Source: Bradyrhizobium sp.
Lineage (GTDB): Bacteria; Pseudomonadota; Alphaproteobacteria; Rhizobiales; Xanthobacteraceae
DNA length: 64,000 bases
NCBI RefSeq assembly: GCF_022844465.1
Contig: NZ_JALHLP010000001.1
Location: 310,001 to 374,000 of the forward strand
Direction of reading: 5' to 3'
Shown here: piece by piece, positions 32,728-43,909 of the stretch
Position numbering within the stretch: position 1 is the first letter of the stretch
Layout of the letters: every line of letters starts with the position of its first letter
The notes under the pieces: model-generated
Database searches by the model: none
What the model saw: the letters and a program-made list of their open reading frames with translations, nothing else
Told to the model about the DNA's origin: nothing
Made by a program: the position numbers and the translations under genes

Positions 32728-33887
32728 GCCCGAACCAGTACGCCATCATTGCCGCGCTCGGCACCACCCAGACGCTGGCGTGGGCGTCGAGCTACTACCT
32801 GCCGGCGATCCTTGCCGATGCCATGGCGCGCGATCTCGGCGTGTCCTCGAACTGGATCTTTGCCGCCTTCTCCGCTTCGCTGGTGATCTCGGCGATGCTG
32901 GGGCCACGGATCGGCCGGCAAATCGACCTGGTCGGCGGCCGCTCGGTATTGTCGCTTTCCAATGTCACGCTGGCAGCAGGGCTCGCCTTGCTCGGCGTCA
33001 GCTATTCGATCCCGGTTCTGGTCGCAGCCTGGCTGCTGCTCGGCGTCGGCATGGGCGCCGGCCTTTACGACGCCGCCTTCGGCGCGCTCGGCCGCATCTA
33101 CGGCGACGCGGCGCGCCGCTCGATCACCGGCATCACCCTGATCGCGGGCTTTGCCTCCACCGTCGGCTGGCCGCTGACGGCGTGGGGGCTGGAGACGATC
33201 GGCTGGCGCAACACCTGCTTTGCCTGGGCAGCGGCGCACATGCTGATAGGCCTGCCGCTCAACTGGCTGATGCTGCCGCCGGTCGCGGGCGCCAAGGCCG
33301 CCATGGCTGCCGCCGTCAAGCCGCATATCCCGCTCGACCGCACCATGATCCTGCTGGGGTTCGCCTTTGCCGCGGCGTGGGGCGTCGCCGGCGCGATGGC
33401 CGCGCATCTGCCGCGCATCCTGGAGGCTGCGGGCGCAACCACACTGCAGGCGGTCGCGGCCGGCGCGCTAATCGGTCCGGCGCAGGTCGCCGCGCGTATT
33501 TTTGAGGCGGGTTTCCTCAGCCGCTACCATCCCCTGGTTTCGGGGCGGCTGTCGTGCCTGACCCATCCGATCGGCGCCGCCATCCTCGGGCTGGCCGGCG
33601 GCGGCGCGGCCAGCGTGTTCGCGGTCTTTCACGGCACCGGCAACGGCATCCTGACCATCGCCCGCGGCACGCTGCCGCTCGCGATCTTCGGCCCGAAGGA
33701 TTACGCCTATCGCCTCGGGATCATCGGCGCCCCGGCGCGGATCGCCCAGGCCGGCGCGCCACTCGCCTTCAGCCTGCTGATCGACGTCATGGGCAGCGGC
33801 GTGCTGATCGTTTCATCGGCGCTCAGTCTCGCCGCACTGCTGGCGCTGTGCCTGGTGCGGGCGGACACGTCTCGCGCGGCGGCGTGA
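32724..33887 (+). CDS. MFS transporter of the arsR2 module (second)
   Basis: A 387-residue, 12-helix major facilitator protein. The GTG start overlaps the previous MFS stop by four bases (GTGA), so the two transporters are translationally coupled. It begins MSPNQYAIIAALGTTQTLAW, and loop 2-3 reads GPRIGRQIDLVGGRSVL. The two MFS proteins are not close copies of each other, so they could move different compounds or act as a pair. Assignment to metalloid transport rests only on operon context. Confidence 0.8.
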   Translation: MSPNQYAIIAALGTTQTLAWASSYYLPAILADAMARDLGVSSNWIFAAFSASLVISAMLGPRIGRQIDLVGGRSVLSLSNVTLAAGLALLGVSYSIPVLVAAWLLLGVGMGAGLYDAAFGALGRIYGDAARRSITGITLIAGFASTVGWPLTAWGLETIGWRNTCFAWAAAHMLIGLPLNWLMLPPVAGAKAAMAAAVKPHIPLDRTMILLGFAFAAAWGVAGAMAAHLPRILEAAGATTLQAVAAGALIGPAQVAARIFEAGFLSRYHPLVSGRLSCLTHPIGAAILGLAGGGAASVFAVFHGTGNGILTIARGTLPLAIFGPKDYAYRLGIIGAPARIAQAGAPLAFSLLIDVMGSGVLIVSSALSLAALLALCLVRADTSRAAA

Positions 33888-33898
33888 GGGCTTCGCAA

Positions 33899-34861
33899 TC
33901 AAGACTTGGCCTCCGAGGTCGCGATCCAGATCCCGGCGAACACCGCGATCAGCCCGAACACGAGGTTGGCCGTGATCGGCTCACCGACCAGCTGAGTGGC
34001 CAGCAGCCCCGCCGCGAGCGGATTGACGGTCATGGTATTGGCCACGCGGGTGGGCGTCGCCCGCTCGAGCGCCATTACCCAAAGGATGAACGCCAGCGCG
34101 CCGCCGGCAACGCCGAGATAGATTCCAGCGATCCATTGCGGCGTGCCGAAGTCGTTCAAGACCGCAAGGCTGCCGGTCAACGATCCCACCACGACAAGCG
34201 CGGCGGCGCCGACGCCCATCCCGACGGTCAAGAAACCCAACGCGCTGGATCGCTGGATGAAGGGGCGCGACACGACGTTATAGAACGCCATGCACATGAC
34301 TGCGGCGGTCATGATCAGTTCACCTCGCCACGCCCCCGAAGGCGCCGCCGAAAGGCCCGTTGCGAGCGCGGCAACAACGCCAAGGACGGCCACGACAACG
34401 CCGATCGTCTTTCTGGAAGTGAGCGTTTCGATACCGAGCAGCGCTCCGACCACCATGGTATGGAGCGGCAGCGTCGCCAGCGCCAGACTGGCGCGGGCCG
34501 CCGTCGTCAAGCCCATCGCGATGTTATAGAGGACGAAAAACAGCCCGAAGAAGCAAAGCCCCAAGGCGGCCACTGCCGGCCAGTCCCGCCGCGGTGGCCA
34601 TCGCACGTTGAGGAAAAGCGCGACCGGCAACAGGCACAGGAAGCCTACTCCCCATCGCAGAACGGCAAGCGTGACCGGGTCGGCATTGCCGACGAGATAT
34701 CGGGTAATGGCGGCCGCGGTCCCACCGAGGCAGCTCGATATCAATGCGATCGCCACCCCGCTCCATTCTCCCAATTCCGTCCCCCGTGTTCCGATGCGCC
34801 AGCTTGTGCCATCTTGCTGAACGGAATCGATCGCTTCAGCAACTACCTGACAGGTACTCAT
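33899..34861 (-). CDS. EamA/DMT-family exporter
   Basis: A 320-residue drug/metabolite transporter with ten predicted helices in two EamA repeats (about residues 37-165 and 185-310). The ATG at 34861 has no ribosome site and overlaps the ATG of the divergent XRE gene through a shared CATG. A shorter start is possible, for example the GTG just before AIALISSCLGG near 34756, behind GGAG. The substrate is unknown. It is probably controlled by the divergent XRE regulator. Confidence 0.8.
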   Translation of the reverse strand: MSTCQVVAEAIDSVQQDGTSWRIGTRGTELGEWSGVAIALISSCLGGTAAAITRYLVGNADPVTLAVLRWGVGFLCLLPVALFLNVRWPPRRDWPAVAALGLCFFGLFFVLYNIAMGLTTAARASLALATLPLHTMVVGALLGIETLTSRKTIGVVVAVLGVVAALATGLSAAPSGAWRGELIMTAAVMCMAFYNVVSRPFIQRSSALGFLTVGMGVGAAALVVVGSLTGSLAVLNDFGTPQWIAGIYLGVAGGALAFILWVMALERATPTRVANTMTVNPLAAGLLATQLVGEPITANLVFGLIAVFAGIWIATSEAKS

Positions 34862-35681
34862 GTCGCGGCAACACAGCTTTGCAGCCAGCCTCCGCTGGTG
34901 GCGACAGCACAGAGGCCTGTCGCAGCTCGATCTTGCCGGGCGCGCGGAAATCTCACAGCGCCATCTGAGCTTCATGGAACTGGGCCGCGCATCGCCGAGC
35001 CGCGACATGGTGATCCGGCTCGCGACCGCCCTCGACGTCCCGCTGCGCCAGCACAATGCGTTATTGGTAGCCGCCGGTTTCTCGCCGGTTTGGCGGCAGA
35101 CCGACCTTGCCGCGCCCGAACTCGGCCAAGTACGGAAAGCGCTCGACTACATGCTGGCGCAGCAAGAGCCCTTTCCTGCCGTGGCGGTCGACCGCCACTG
35201 GAATCTACTACAGGGAAATTCCGGGGCGTTCCGCCTCGTCGAATTCCTGGTTGGACCGTTGCCGGCCGGCACGCCCGTCAATCTTGCCGATGCATTGGTC
35301 GCCCCAGACGTGTTGCGGCCGTATCTCGAGAATTGGGCGGACGTGGTTCGCTTCTTTGTCCGCAGCGTGGAGGCCGACGCCATGGCCGACGGCACGCCGG
35401 AGACGGCGGCTCTCCACCAACGACTGCTCTCCTATGAGGGTGTGCGGGCGGCCATCAACTCCGCGCCGACCGAACTGGCCACGACGCCGGTCCTTGCCAT
35501 GCATTTCCGCAAACAGGATACCATTCTGAAACTGTTCACGACCATAGCGACGCTCGGAATTCCCCAGGACGTCACGCTACAGGAACTTCGAGTCGAGTGC
35601 TTCTTCCCAATGGACGACGAGACCACCGGCATCCTGCGCGGTTGGTCTGCGCCTACCGTCCCTGCTCCTCCGGCGGCTTGA
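34860..35681 (+). CDS. XRE-family regulator with MmyB-like ligand domain
   Basis: A 273-residue regulator. The N-terminal HTH (residues 4-65) is FAASLRWWRQHRGLSQLDLA followed by EISQRHLSFMELGRASPSRD. From about residue 105 a MmyB-like PAS-type domain follows (AVDRHWNLLQGNSGAFRLV), which in this family binds small lipophilic ligands. It is divergent from the DMT exporter gene and likely regulates it. Its last 29 bases overlap the convergent MFS gene. Confidence 0.85.
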   Translation: MSRQHSFAASLRWWRQHRGLSQLDLAGRAEISQRHLSFMELGRASPSRDMVIRLATALDVPLRQHNALLVAAGFSPVWRQTDLAAPELGQVRKALDYMLAQQEPFPAVAVDRHWNLLQGNSGAFRLVEFLVGPLPAGTPVNLADALVAPDVLRPYLENWADVVRFFVRSVEADAMADGTPETAALHQRLLSYEGVRAAINSAPTELATTPVLAMHFRKQDTILKLFTTIATLGIPQDVTLQELRVECFFPMDDETTGILRGWSAPTVPAPPAA

Positions 35682-36894
35682 TATGACGGAACGAGTAGAG
35701 CAGCGCGAGGTCGTAGGCGATCTTGAGGGTGCCGCAGACCACCAGCGGCAAACCGGGAAACGCCGTCATCAGCAGCGCGCCCGAGATCGCCGGGCTGATG
35801 GCGGAGGCAAGGCTGCGCGGCACCGCGGTGACGCTGGCCGCCGCCGGGCGTTCCGCCGGGGTCACCACCGCCATGACGTAGGAGGTGCGGGTCGGCACGT
35901 CCATCTGCGACAGCGCCGAGCGCAGCAGCAACAATCCGAGCGCCACGTAGAGATTGGGCGAGAACGCCGCCAGTATGAGAAAAATGCTGGAGGGAATATG
36001 CGTGAACACCATGGTGTTGACGAGGCCGATGCGTTTGGCGATCCAGGCCGCGACCGGGTAGGAGAAGGCGCTGAGCGTGTTCGACCAGAAGAAAAACAAT
36101 CCGGCCGCCGACAGCGAGAGGTCGAAGCGCTCGAACAACCACAGCACCAGCAGCGACTGGGCGACAAAGCCGCCGGCAAAGGAATCGATGCTGAACAGCG
36201 CCGCGAGCTTGTAGACCGTGCCGCGCGAGGGCCCGAGCGGCGTCTGCGGCGCCCTCTCCTCGCCGCTTGCATGCGGCACCTGGCGATAGAGCACCGCGCA
36301 GGCGATGCCGAGCGCCGCATAGGCATAGAACATCAGTCGAAACGCCGCGAGCTGGGTGCCGCCTGCCGCGACCAGGATATCGGGCAGCGCAGCGGCCAGC
36401 GATCCCAGGGCGGTACAGAGCGCGCCGATCAGGCTGTAGCGCGCAAACACCTGCGTGCGGCGCGCGTCGGTGGCGCGCTGCGCCAGCACCGCATGCTCAA
36501 GCGGCACCAGCACGCCGAGATCGCCGCCGGAGGCGTTGATGGTACCGACGAATGCGACCAGCCCGATCAGGACGACATGCTCGACGGCGGGGAACGCGAT
36601 GCCGGTGGCCGCCATCAGGCCGGCGCCCGCGATCAGGAGCCGACGCAGATCGTGACGCGGCGCGATCCACCCCGTGACCAGCGTCAGCAGCGCAGTTCCC
36701 AGCAGCGATGCGGTCGCGACGATGCCGACCGCGATGGCGTCGTAACCGAGCGCCGTCATATAGGCCGGCAGGAGGATGATGGCGAAGCCGTCGCCAAAGC
36801 CGCGCAGGCCCCGCGCGACATAGAGTAGCGGGATCAAGCCGTTTGCGGCGGCGGGTTTGGCTTCAGTCGCGGTTTCGGTCACGCTCCGGTCCAT
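35653..36894 (-). CDS. MFS transporter
   Basis: A 413-residue 12-helix major facilitator protein. Support: LLYVARGLRGFGDGFAIILL in helix 1, a loop 2-3 of the WIAPRHDLRRLL type, and DVPTRTSYVMAVVTPAERPA in the second half, which is typical of a group of uncharacterised alphaproteobacterial exporters. The 3' end overlaps the XRE gene by 29 bases on the opposite strand. The substrate is unknown. Confidence 0.83.
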   Translation of the reverse strand: MDRSVTETATEAKPAAANGLIPLLYVARGLRGFGDGFAIILLPAYMTALGYDAIAVGIVATASLLGTALLTLVTGWIAPRHDLRRLLIAGAGLMAATGIAFPAVEHVVLIGLVAFVGTINASGGDLGVLVPLEHAVLAQRATDARRTQVFARYSLIGALCTALGSLAAALPDILVAAGGTQLAAFRLMFYAYAALGIACAVLYRQVPHASGEERAPQTPLGPSRGTVYKLAALFSIDSFAGGFVAQSLLVLWLFERFDLSLSAAGLFFFWSNTLSAFSYPVAAWIAKRIGLVNTMVFTHIPSSIFLILAAFSPNLYVALGLLLLRSALSQMDVPTRTSYVMAVVTPAERPAAASVTAVPRSLASAISPAISGALLMTAFPGLPLVVCGTLKIAYDLALLYSFRHIKPPEEQGR

Positions 36895-37127
36895 GCGCCA
36901 TCCTCGACATTTCGAGTGTGCGCAGAGCTTGGACGGCGGGCCGTCTGACGGGGAGCCTGCTTCGTCCCCGATGCGGGCAAGCTAGGATCGAGCGGGGAAT
37001 TGCGCAAGCGCGCCGGTTGACAGCCAAAGCCACAAGCGGTTAATTCCGCGCATGGGGGTTTTGCGATCTCCCCACGAGGCGACATGCCCAAGTATCGCGT
37101 CCCGTTTTTTCTTACGAGGGCGCAACC

Positions 37128-37945
37128 ATGTCATCCTACGGCACGATATCCCCTGACAAGCTTTCCCGGCTGATCGGAACGGCGAGCACGCCTGTCCTGA
37201 TCGACGTCCGCACCGACGAAGATTTCGCCGCCGACCAGCGGCTGATTCCCGGCGCGGTCAGGCGCAACCATGCAGAGGCCGCCCAATGGGGCGAGGAATT
37301 TTCCGGCCGTCCCGCCATCGTCGTCTGCCAGCGAGGCCAGAAGCTGGCGCAAGGCACCGCCGCCTGGCTGCGGCATCTCGACGTCCCGGCCGAGACGCTG
37401 GAAGGCGGCTTCGAGGGCTGGAAGGCCGCCAAGCTGCCGCTGGTGCCGGCCGACAAACTCCCGGCCCGCGACGCGCAGGGCCGCACCGTCTGGGTAACCC
37501 GGGCGCGGCCGAAGATCGACCGCATCGCCTGTCCGTGGCTGATCCGCCGGTTCGTCGATCCGAACGCGGTGTTCCTGTTCGTTGCGCCGTCGGAGGTGAT
37601 TGCGGTCGGCGAGCGTTTCAACGCCGCGCCGTTCGACGTCGAGAACGTGTTCTGGAGCCACCGCGGCGAGCTCTGCACCTTTGACGTCATGATCGAGGAA
37701 TTCGGCCTCGCCACGCCACCCCTGCTGCGGCTGGCGGCGATGGTGCGCGGCGCCGACACCGGGCGGCTCGACCTGTCGCCGGAAGCACCGGGCCTGCTCG
37801 CCGCCTCGCTCGGCCTGTCCCGGATGTTCGACGACGACCTCGCGCAGCTGGAGGCCGGCATGGCGCTCTACGACGCGTTCTACCGCTGGTGCCGCGATGC
37901 ATCCGGCGAGACGCATAATTGGCCCACCAACAAGGCGAAACCGTA

Positions 37946-37946
<1 letters not shown>
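37128..37946 (+). CDS. rhodanese-ChrB fusion chromate resistance protein
   Basis: A 272-residue two-domain protein. Residues 5-105 are a rhodanese fold with active-site loop VCQRGQKLAQ (Cys67). From about residue 118 follows a ChrB C-terminal domain (VWVTRARPKIDRIACPWLIR, DPNAVFLFV, FDVENVFWSHRGELCTFDVM). ChrB-type proteins act in chromate-dependent control or reduction. Its stop codon shares one base with the chrA start (TAATG), so both are made together. A ribosome site CGAGGG precedes the ATG. Confidence 0.86.
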
Positions 37947-39349
<1,403 letters not shown>

Positions 39350-39354
39350 AGATG

Positions 39355-39383
39355 TTGGCCAATATTGCCAATATGGTTATACT
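39355..39383 (+). promoter_or_regulatory. parDE promoter with overlapping operator
   Basis: A -35-like TTGGCC (39355-39360) and -10-like TATACT (39378-39383) are spaced by 17 bases. The near-palindrome TTGGCCAATATTGCCAA (39355-39371) covers the -35 and spacer, fitting autorepression by the ParD/ParE complex. A further half-site CCAATATGG follows. Confidence 0.55.
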
Positions 39384-39407
39384 GATTGGTACGCAGGGAA
39401 GTCCGCA

Positions 39408-39680
39408 ATGCCGACCCGAAATATCAATCTCACCCCCGAGCAGGACGCATTCGTCGAAGAAATCGTCCGCGCCGGCAAGTATCAGAACGCCAGCGAGGCG
39501 GTCCGCGACGCCGTACGCGGCCTGCAGCATCGGCTTCAGGTCGACGAGTTGAAACTTGAGCTTCTGCGCACCCAAGTCAAGGCCGGTCTCGACGCGCTCG
39601 AACGCGGCGAGTTCACTGAAGTCGAAGACGTAGATCTCGATGCAACGCTCGATAGGCTCGCAACTTCGGCAGCGCCATAG
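39408..39680 (+). CDS. parD: ParD-type antitoxin
   Basis: The 90-residue protein matches CopG/ParD antitoxins: a ribbon-helix-helix N-terminus (MPTRNINLTPEQDAFVEEIV) that binds the promoter, followed by SGKYQNASEAVR-like text (here AGKYQNASEAVRDAVRGLQ) and an acidic C-terminal tail that wraps the toxin. The stop is three bases before the toxin ATG. The palindrome over the promoter is its likely site. Confidence 0.9.
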   Translation: MPTRNINLTPEQDAFVEEIVRAGKYQNASEAVRDAVRGLQHRLQVDELKLELLRTQVKAGLDALERGEFTEVEDVDLDATLDRLATSAAP

Positions 39681-39683
39681 TTG

Positions 39684-40035
39684 ATGGCGCGCTACCGCTT
39701 ATCGGACCCAGCCAGAACTGATATCGCGTCAGTGCTGCGGGCGAGCGAGACAATGCACGGAAGCGAGGCGCGCGTTCGCTACCGCGCCCTCCTCGCAGCG
39801 GCGATGAGGCGAATCGCGACTGAACCGATGGGGCGTTCGACGGTAGAACGCAGCGAACTATACGCCGGCATTCGAAGCCTTCACATTCGGCACAGTCGTA
39901 ACGAAAGCCGAGAGGCGCCGGTTCGCGAGCCGGTCCATGTGATCTTCTACCGTTCAATTGGCCCAGGGCTGAATCGAGGTCGTCCGTGTGCTGCACGAGC
40001 GAATGGAGCCGAGCCTACATATCGGGCCAGGCTGA
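39684..40035 (+). pseudogene. parE: ParE-type toxin gene with a 3' frameshift
   Basis: The frame begins MARYRLSDPARTDIASVL and follows the ParE/RelE family through HVIFYRSIGPGL, then reads NRGRPCAARANGAEPTYRA and runs on to 40076 (130 residues). Shifting the frame by one base at about 39972 restores the family's C-terminus, IEVVRVLHERMEPSLHIGPG with stop at 40035. So one extra base, or a sequencing error, breaks the conserved C-terminal strand. The toxin may be inactive while the antitoxin stays intact. Confidence 0.75.
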
Positions 40036-40135
40036 CAGGAGGATCGGAAGCCTCAAGTCAAAACGCAGGCACATAAGCGGCGTAGCGAGAAGGCCAGGCA
40101 TGACGAATCTCAGTCGGCCAGCGTCAAAAGAAATA

Positions 40136-42391
40136 CTACTCCACCCCGCGCAGGAACTTGTTCGACTTCGGCAGGCCGTGGGCGAGGCGGCCGGCGTCGG
40201 CGCGGTTGCCGCGCCAGTCGGCCAACTCCTTCCAGCTCATGCTCTGCTCGCGCCCGGCGGAATCCCGCCAGGTCAACCCTGCCTTTGAATCGAACACCGC
40301 GACGTCGGACAATTTTCCGCCGGAGTATTTCTGCAGCCGCACGCCGCGGCCGCGCGCCATCTCCGGCACCTGGTCGAGCGGGAACAGCACCATCTTGTGG
40401 TTGGTGCCGATCGCGGCCACGGTGTCGCCGGCCACGGTCGCAATTGCGCAGGCCTCGTTCGGCATGGTGACGTTGAGCACCTGCTTGCCCTTGCGGGTGT
40501 TGCCGACGCAATCCTCTTCCTTGACGACGAACCCCTGCCCTTCGCTGCTCGCGATCAGGAACTTTCGTGCGCCCTTGTTAACGAACAGCGCCACGATCGC
40601 GGCGTCCTGCTCCATGTCGATGAACATGCGGATCGGTTCGCCATGGCCGCGGCCGCCCGGCAGTTTCGCCACATCGAGCGAATAGAACTTGCCGTTGCTG
40701 GCGAACATCAGCAGCTTCGAGGTGGTCTCGGCGAAGAAGGCGTGGTCGAGCTTGTCGTCGGTCTTGAAGGCGAGCGAGGAAAGATCGGCGACGTGGCCCT
40801 TCAGCGTGCGCACCCAGCCCTTTTCGGAAATCACCACCGTGCACGGCTCGCGCTCGACAAAGGCTTCCTCGATCGCGGCGAGGTCATGCTCGGGCGCGTC
40901 GGCGAAGGTCGTGCGGCGCTTGCCGAGCGGCGTCTTCGGTCCGAAGATATCGCGCACCTTGCGGACCTGCTCGCCGACCCGGGACCACTGCTCGGATTCG
41001 GAGGCGAGAATCGCTTTGATGCCTTTCAGCTCGCCGCGGAGGTTCTTGTCCTCGGTGCGGATTTCCATCTCCTCGAGCTTGCGCAAGCTGCGCAGCCGCA
41101 TGTTGAGGACGGCGTCGGCCTGGACCTCGGTCAGCTTGAACGCCTTGATCAGCGCCGGCTTCGGCTCGTCCTCGGTGCGGATGATCTTGATCACCTTGTC
41201 GATGTTCAGATAGGCGATCAGGTAGCCGCCGAGCACTTCCAGCCGGTGCTCGATCTGCTCCTTGCGGTAGTTCGAGCGACGGATCAGCACGTCGCGCAGA
41301 TGGTCCAGCCATTCGCGCAGGCACTCGGCAAGCCCCACCACCCTGGGGATGCGGCCCTTGATCAGCACGTTGAGGTTCAGCGAAATCCTGCTTTCGAGCT
41401 CGGTGAGCCGGAACAGCGATTCCATCATCAGTTCGGGATCGACGGCGCGGGATTTCGGCTCGATCACGAGGCGGACGTCCTCGGCCGACTCGTCCCTGAC
41501 ATCGCCGACCAGCGGCAGCTTCTTCTCGTTGAGCAACTCGGCGATCTTCTCGACCAGCCGCGACTTCTGCACCAGCCACGGAATCTCGGTGATGACGACG
41601 ACCCACATCCCGCGGGCGCCCTCTTCCTGGGTCCACCTGGCGCGGGTGCGGAACGAGCCGCGCCCGGTCATGTAGGCTTCGGCGATGCTTTCCTTGGAGT
41701 CGACAACAATGCCGCCGGTCGGAAAGTCCGGGCCCTTGACCCATTTCAGGAGCGACTTCGACTTGGCCTCGGGCTTGTCGATCAGGTGCAGCGCGGCCTC
41801 GCAAAGTTCGGCGACGTTGTGCGGCGGGATCGAGGTCGCCATGCCAACCGCGATGCCCTGGGCGCCGTTGGCGAGCAGGTTCGGGAAGCCGCCGGGGAGA
41901 ACCACCGGCTCCTTCGATTGACCGTCGTAATTGGGGCGGAACTCGACGCCGTCCTCGTCGATGCCCTCCAGCAGCAGCCGCGCGACCTCGGTCATGCGGG
42001 CTTCGGTGTAGCGGTAGGCGGCCGGGTTATCGCCGTCGATATTGCCGAAATTGCCCTGGCCGTCGACCAGCGGATAGCGCGAGGAGAAATCCTGCGCGAG
42101 CCGCACCATGGCGTCGTAGATCGCCTGGTCGCCATGCGGATGGAACGAGCCCATCACATCGCCGACGATCTTGGCCGACTTCTTGAACGGGGTGCCGGGA
42201 TCGAGCCGCAGCAGGCGCATGCCATAGAGGATGCGCCGGTGCACCGGCTTCAGCCCGTCGCGGGCGTCCGGCAGCGCGCGGTGCATGATGGTCGAGAGCG
42301 CGTAGGCGAGGTAGCGCTCTTCCAGCGCGTCGCGCAGCATGACCTCGTGGATTTCCGCCGGCTCTTCCGGCGGCAGCTGACGTTTTCCCAT
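40136..42391 (-). CDS. parC: DNA topoisomerase IV subunit A
   Basis: ParC (751 residues) is the DNA-cleaving subunit of topoisomerase IV, which unlinks daughter chromosomes. The N-terminal part has the GyrA/ParC fold with [21 protein letters not shown] and the active-site Tyr128 in [13 protein letters not shown]. The C-terminal beta-pinwheel is reduced, as in other alphaproteobacteria ([20 protein letters not shown] blade). The quinolone region reads [17 protein letters not shown]. It is monocistronic, with a repeat-filled gap upstream. Confidence 0.95.
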   Translation of the reverse strand: MGKRQLPPEEPAEIHEVMLRDALEERYLAYALSTIMHRALPDARDGLKPVHRRILYGMRLLRLDPGTPFKKSAKIVGDVMGSFHPHGDQAIYDAMVRLAQDFSSRYPLVDGQGNFGNIDGDNPAAYRYTEARMTEVARLLLEGIDEDGVEFRPNYDGQSKEPVVLPGGFPNLLANGAQGIAVGMATSIPPHNVAELCEAALHLIDKPEAKSKSLLKWVKGPDFPTGGIVVDSKESIAEAYMTGRGSFRTRARWTQEEGARGMWVVVITEIPWLVQKSRLVEKIAELLNEKKLPLVGDVRDESAEDVRLVIEPKSRAVDPELMMESLFRLTELESRISLNLNVLIKGRIPRVVGLAECLREWLDHLRDVLIRRSNYRKEQIEHRLEVLGGYLIAYLNIDKVIKIIRTEDEPKPALIKAFKLTEVQADAVLNMRLRSLRKLEEMEIRTEDKNLRGELKGIKAILASESEQWSRVGEQVRKVRDIFGPKTPLGKRRTTFADAPEHDLAAIEEAFVEREPCTVVISEKGWVRTLKGHVADLSSLAFKTDDKLDHAFFAETTSKLLMFASNGKFYSLDVAKLPGGRGHGEPIRMFIDMEQDAAIVALFVNKGARKFLIASSEGQGFVVKEEDCVGNTRKGKQVLNVTMPNEACAIATVAGDTVAAIGTNHKMVLFPLDQVPEMARGRGVRLQKYSGGKLSDVAVFDSKAGLTWRDSAGREQSMSWKELADWRGNRADAGRLAHGLPKSNKFLRGVE

Positions 42392-42456
42392 GCGCAGGCG
42401 TTAAACTTTTCGGGTGAATCGGGCAAGACGCGATAGTCAGGGTCGCGTTTTCTGAC

Positions 42457-42582
42457 GTCGTCCCTGCGAACGCAGGGACCCATAACCACAGGCGTTTGCG
42501 GCGAAAAATGGCTTGGGCCGCAGGATAATGGATAGGCCGCGGCGTATGGGTCCCGGCGTTCGCAGAGACGACCGAGGAACGG
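42457..42582. repeat. palindromic intergenic repeat (CCCTGCGAACGCAGGGACCCAT type)
   Basis: Left arm cctgcgaacgcagggaccca, right arm tgggtcccggcgttcgcaga; the arms pair over about 20 bases and enclose a central part with ggccgcggcgta. It lies between recO and parC. Confidence 0.7.
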
Positions 42583-42589
42583 GGCCAAG

Positions 42590-43342
42590 TCAAACCGCCG
42601 GACTGATTCGCGCCCGATTTCGCGTCACCGCGTTGATGAACCCGTCCCTGGCGTCGGAATGGCCCTGCCCGCGCGGCTCCAGCACGTGGCGCAGCAGAAA
42701 CAGCCCGGTCAGGCGAAAGCCGTCCTGCAGGTCCTGGTCCGACCAGCCGTTCGTGCCGGCCTCGCCCTCGCGCAGGAAAGGCGGGAGCCGCAGCAATCGA
42801 TCCCGGTAGGGCTCGCCGGCCGCCCGCGACACCGCGCCCCCGGATTTGGGCGAGACATAGATCAGGTCTGCGGTCGCGCCGGTGGCGGCGCAGTTCTCCA
42901 GATCGAGGCCGAAGCCCAATTCGGCGAGCATCGCCAGTTCGAACCGAATGAGGTGCGCCGCCGCGTCGCCGGCGTCGTCGAAATCATCCAGCGTGCGGTC
43001 CAGCCTTTCATAGATGTCCTCGTGCGGATCGCGTTCCGGCAACAGCCGCGCCAGCGAGGCCAGATGGGTGACGCCATAGACCGCATGGGAGGACGTCAGC
43101 ACGACCGCCGCGCGGAGCCGGGTTCCTTCGAGAGCGTAGACGCCGAGATGCTCGTCGAGCCTGGCCCGCCACACCGCCGAAACGCTGTTGCCGGGCTGCA
43201 GCAGCGGCCGCATCCGCGAACCGGCCCCGCCGCGCACCAGACCAAGATGGCGACCATGGCTGCGCGTCAGCAGTTCGACGATGGCGGAGGATTCGCCATG
43301 CCGCCGCACCCCGAGCACAATGCCTTCGTCGGTCCATTCCAT
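42590..43342 (-). CDS. recO: DNA repair protein RecO
   Basis: RecO (250 residues) loads RecA onto single-stranded DNA in the RecFOR pathway. The N-terminal OB-fold begins [20 protein letters not shown], and the helical part contains [22 protein letters not shown]. The usual C-terminal zinc ligands are reduced to one Cys, as in many alphaproteobacterial RecO. It ends at an atypical Arg-rich tail (NRARISPAV). Confidence 0.92.
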   Translation of the reverse strand: MEWTDEGIVLGVRRHGESSAIVELLTRSHGRHLGLVRGGAGSRMRPLLQPGNSVSAVWRARLDEHLGVYALEGTRLRAAVVLTSSHAVYGVTHLASLARLLPERDPHEDIYERLDRTLDDFDDAGDAAAHLIRFELAMLAELGFGLDLENCAATGATADLIYVSPKSGGAVSRAAGEPYRDRLLRLPPFLREGEAGTNGWSDQDLQDGFRLTGLFLLRHVLEPRGQGHSDARDGFINAVTRNRARISPAV

Positions 43343-43390
43343 GGGAGGAGATTACAGGATTCCGCGGAGGGACGCAGCGTTCTCTCGGCC

Positions 43391-43473
43391 GTCGTTCCGG
43401 GGCGATGCGCGAGCATCGAACCCGGAATCTCGAGATTCCGGGTCTGGTCCTTCGGACCATCCCGGAATGACGG
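43391..43473. repeat. CATTCCGGGG-type palindromic repeat
   Basis: Nearly identical to 25962-26044, with one change in the left arm (cgttccgggg) and the inner stem ggtccttcggacc. It lies between recO and a small membrane protein gene. Confidence 0.8.
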
Positions 43474-43482
43474 AGGTTGTTG

Positions 43483-43863
43483 TCACGCGTTGAACCAGCC
43501 TACCGCATCGCCGGTGAACGAGAAATAGAGCCCCGCCGCGGTCAGCGCGCAGGAGATCAGTTCGATACCGCTGTCGAACTCGATGCCGCTTGCGCTGATC
43601 GACTGCGCCAGCGAGACCACCGACAGCACCAGCGCCGCGGCAAGCACCCAGCGGGGCCAGTTCTTGCGCCGTCGGGCCGCGAGCCAGACCAGATAGACCA
43701 GAAACACAATGATGCCGGCCACCATCGCCGCGGCCACGTTGATCATCTGGGCGGTCACCTGAGGCGTCGGCGACCGGTCCTGAAACGCCACCGACACCGC
43801 ATCCAGCGTCAGCGACATATACAGCAGAGCCTCAAACCACAGCACGTTCCTGGGTACGTTCAT
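43483..43863 (-). CDS. small membrane protein of unknown function
   Basis: A 126-residue protein with four predicted membrane helices (about residues 8-26, 38-62, 71-90, 97-115) and an Arg/Lys loop AARRRKNWPR. It starts MNVPRNVLWFEALLYMSLTL. The gene lies between recO and era on the same strand but is flanked by a repeat. I do not recognise a family. Confidence 0.75.
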   Translation of the reverse strand: MNVPRNVLWFEALLYMSLTLDAVSVAFQDRSPTPQVTAQMINVAAAMVAGIIVFLVYLVWLAARRRKNWPRWVLAAALVLSVVSLAQSISASGIEFDSGIELISCALTAAGLYFSFTGDAVGWFNA

Positions 43864-43909
43864 CGGGCCTGCTCTTCGGTCTTGCTGACAATTGGCTGAT
43901 TGTAGCTGA

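Noticed and set aside
40397..42436. 679-codon plus-strand frame opposite parC
   Set aside because: Long antisense frame produced by third-position GC; the parC protein is unmistakable on the other strand.
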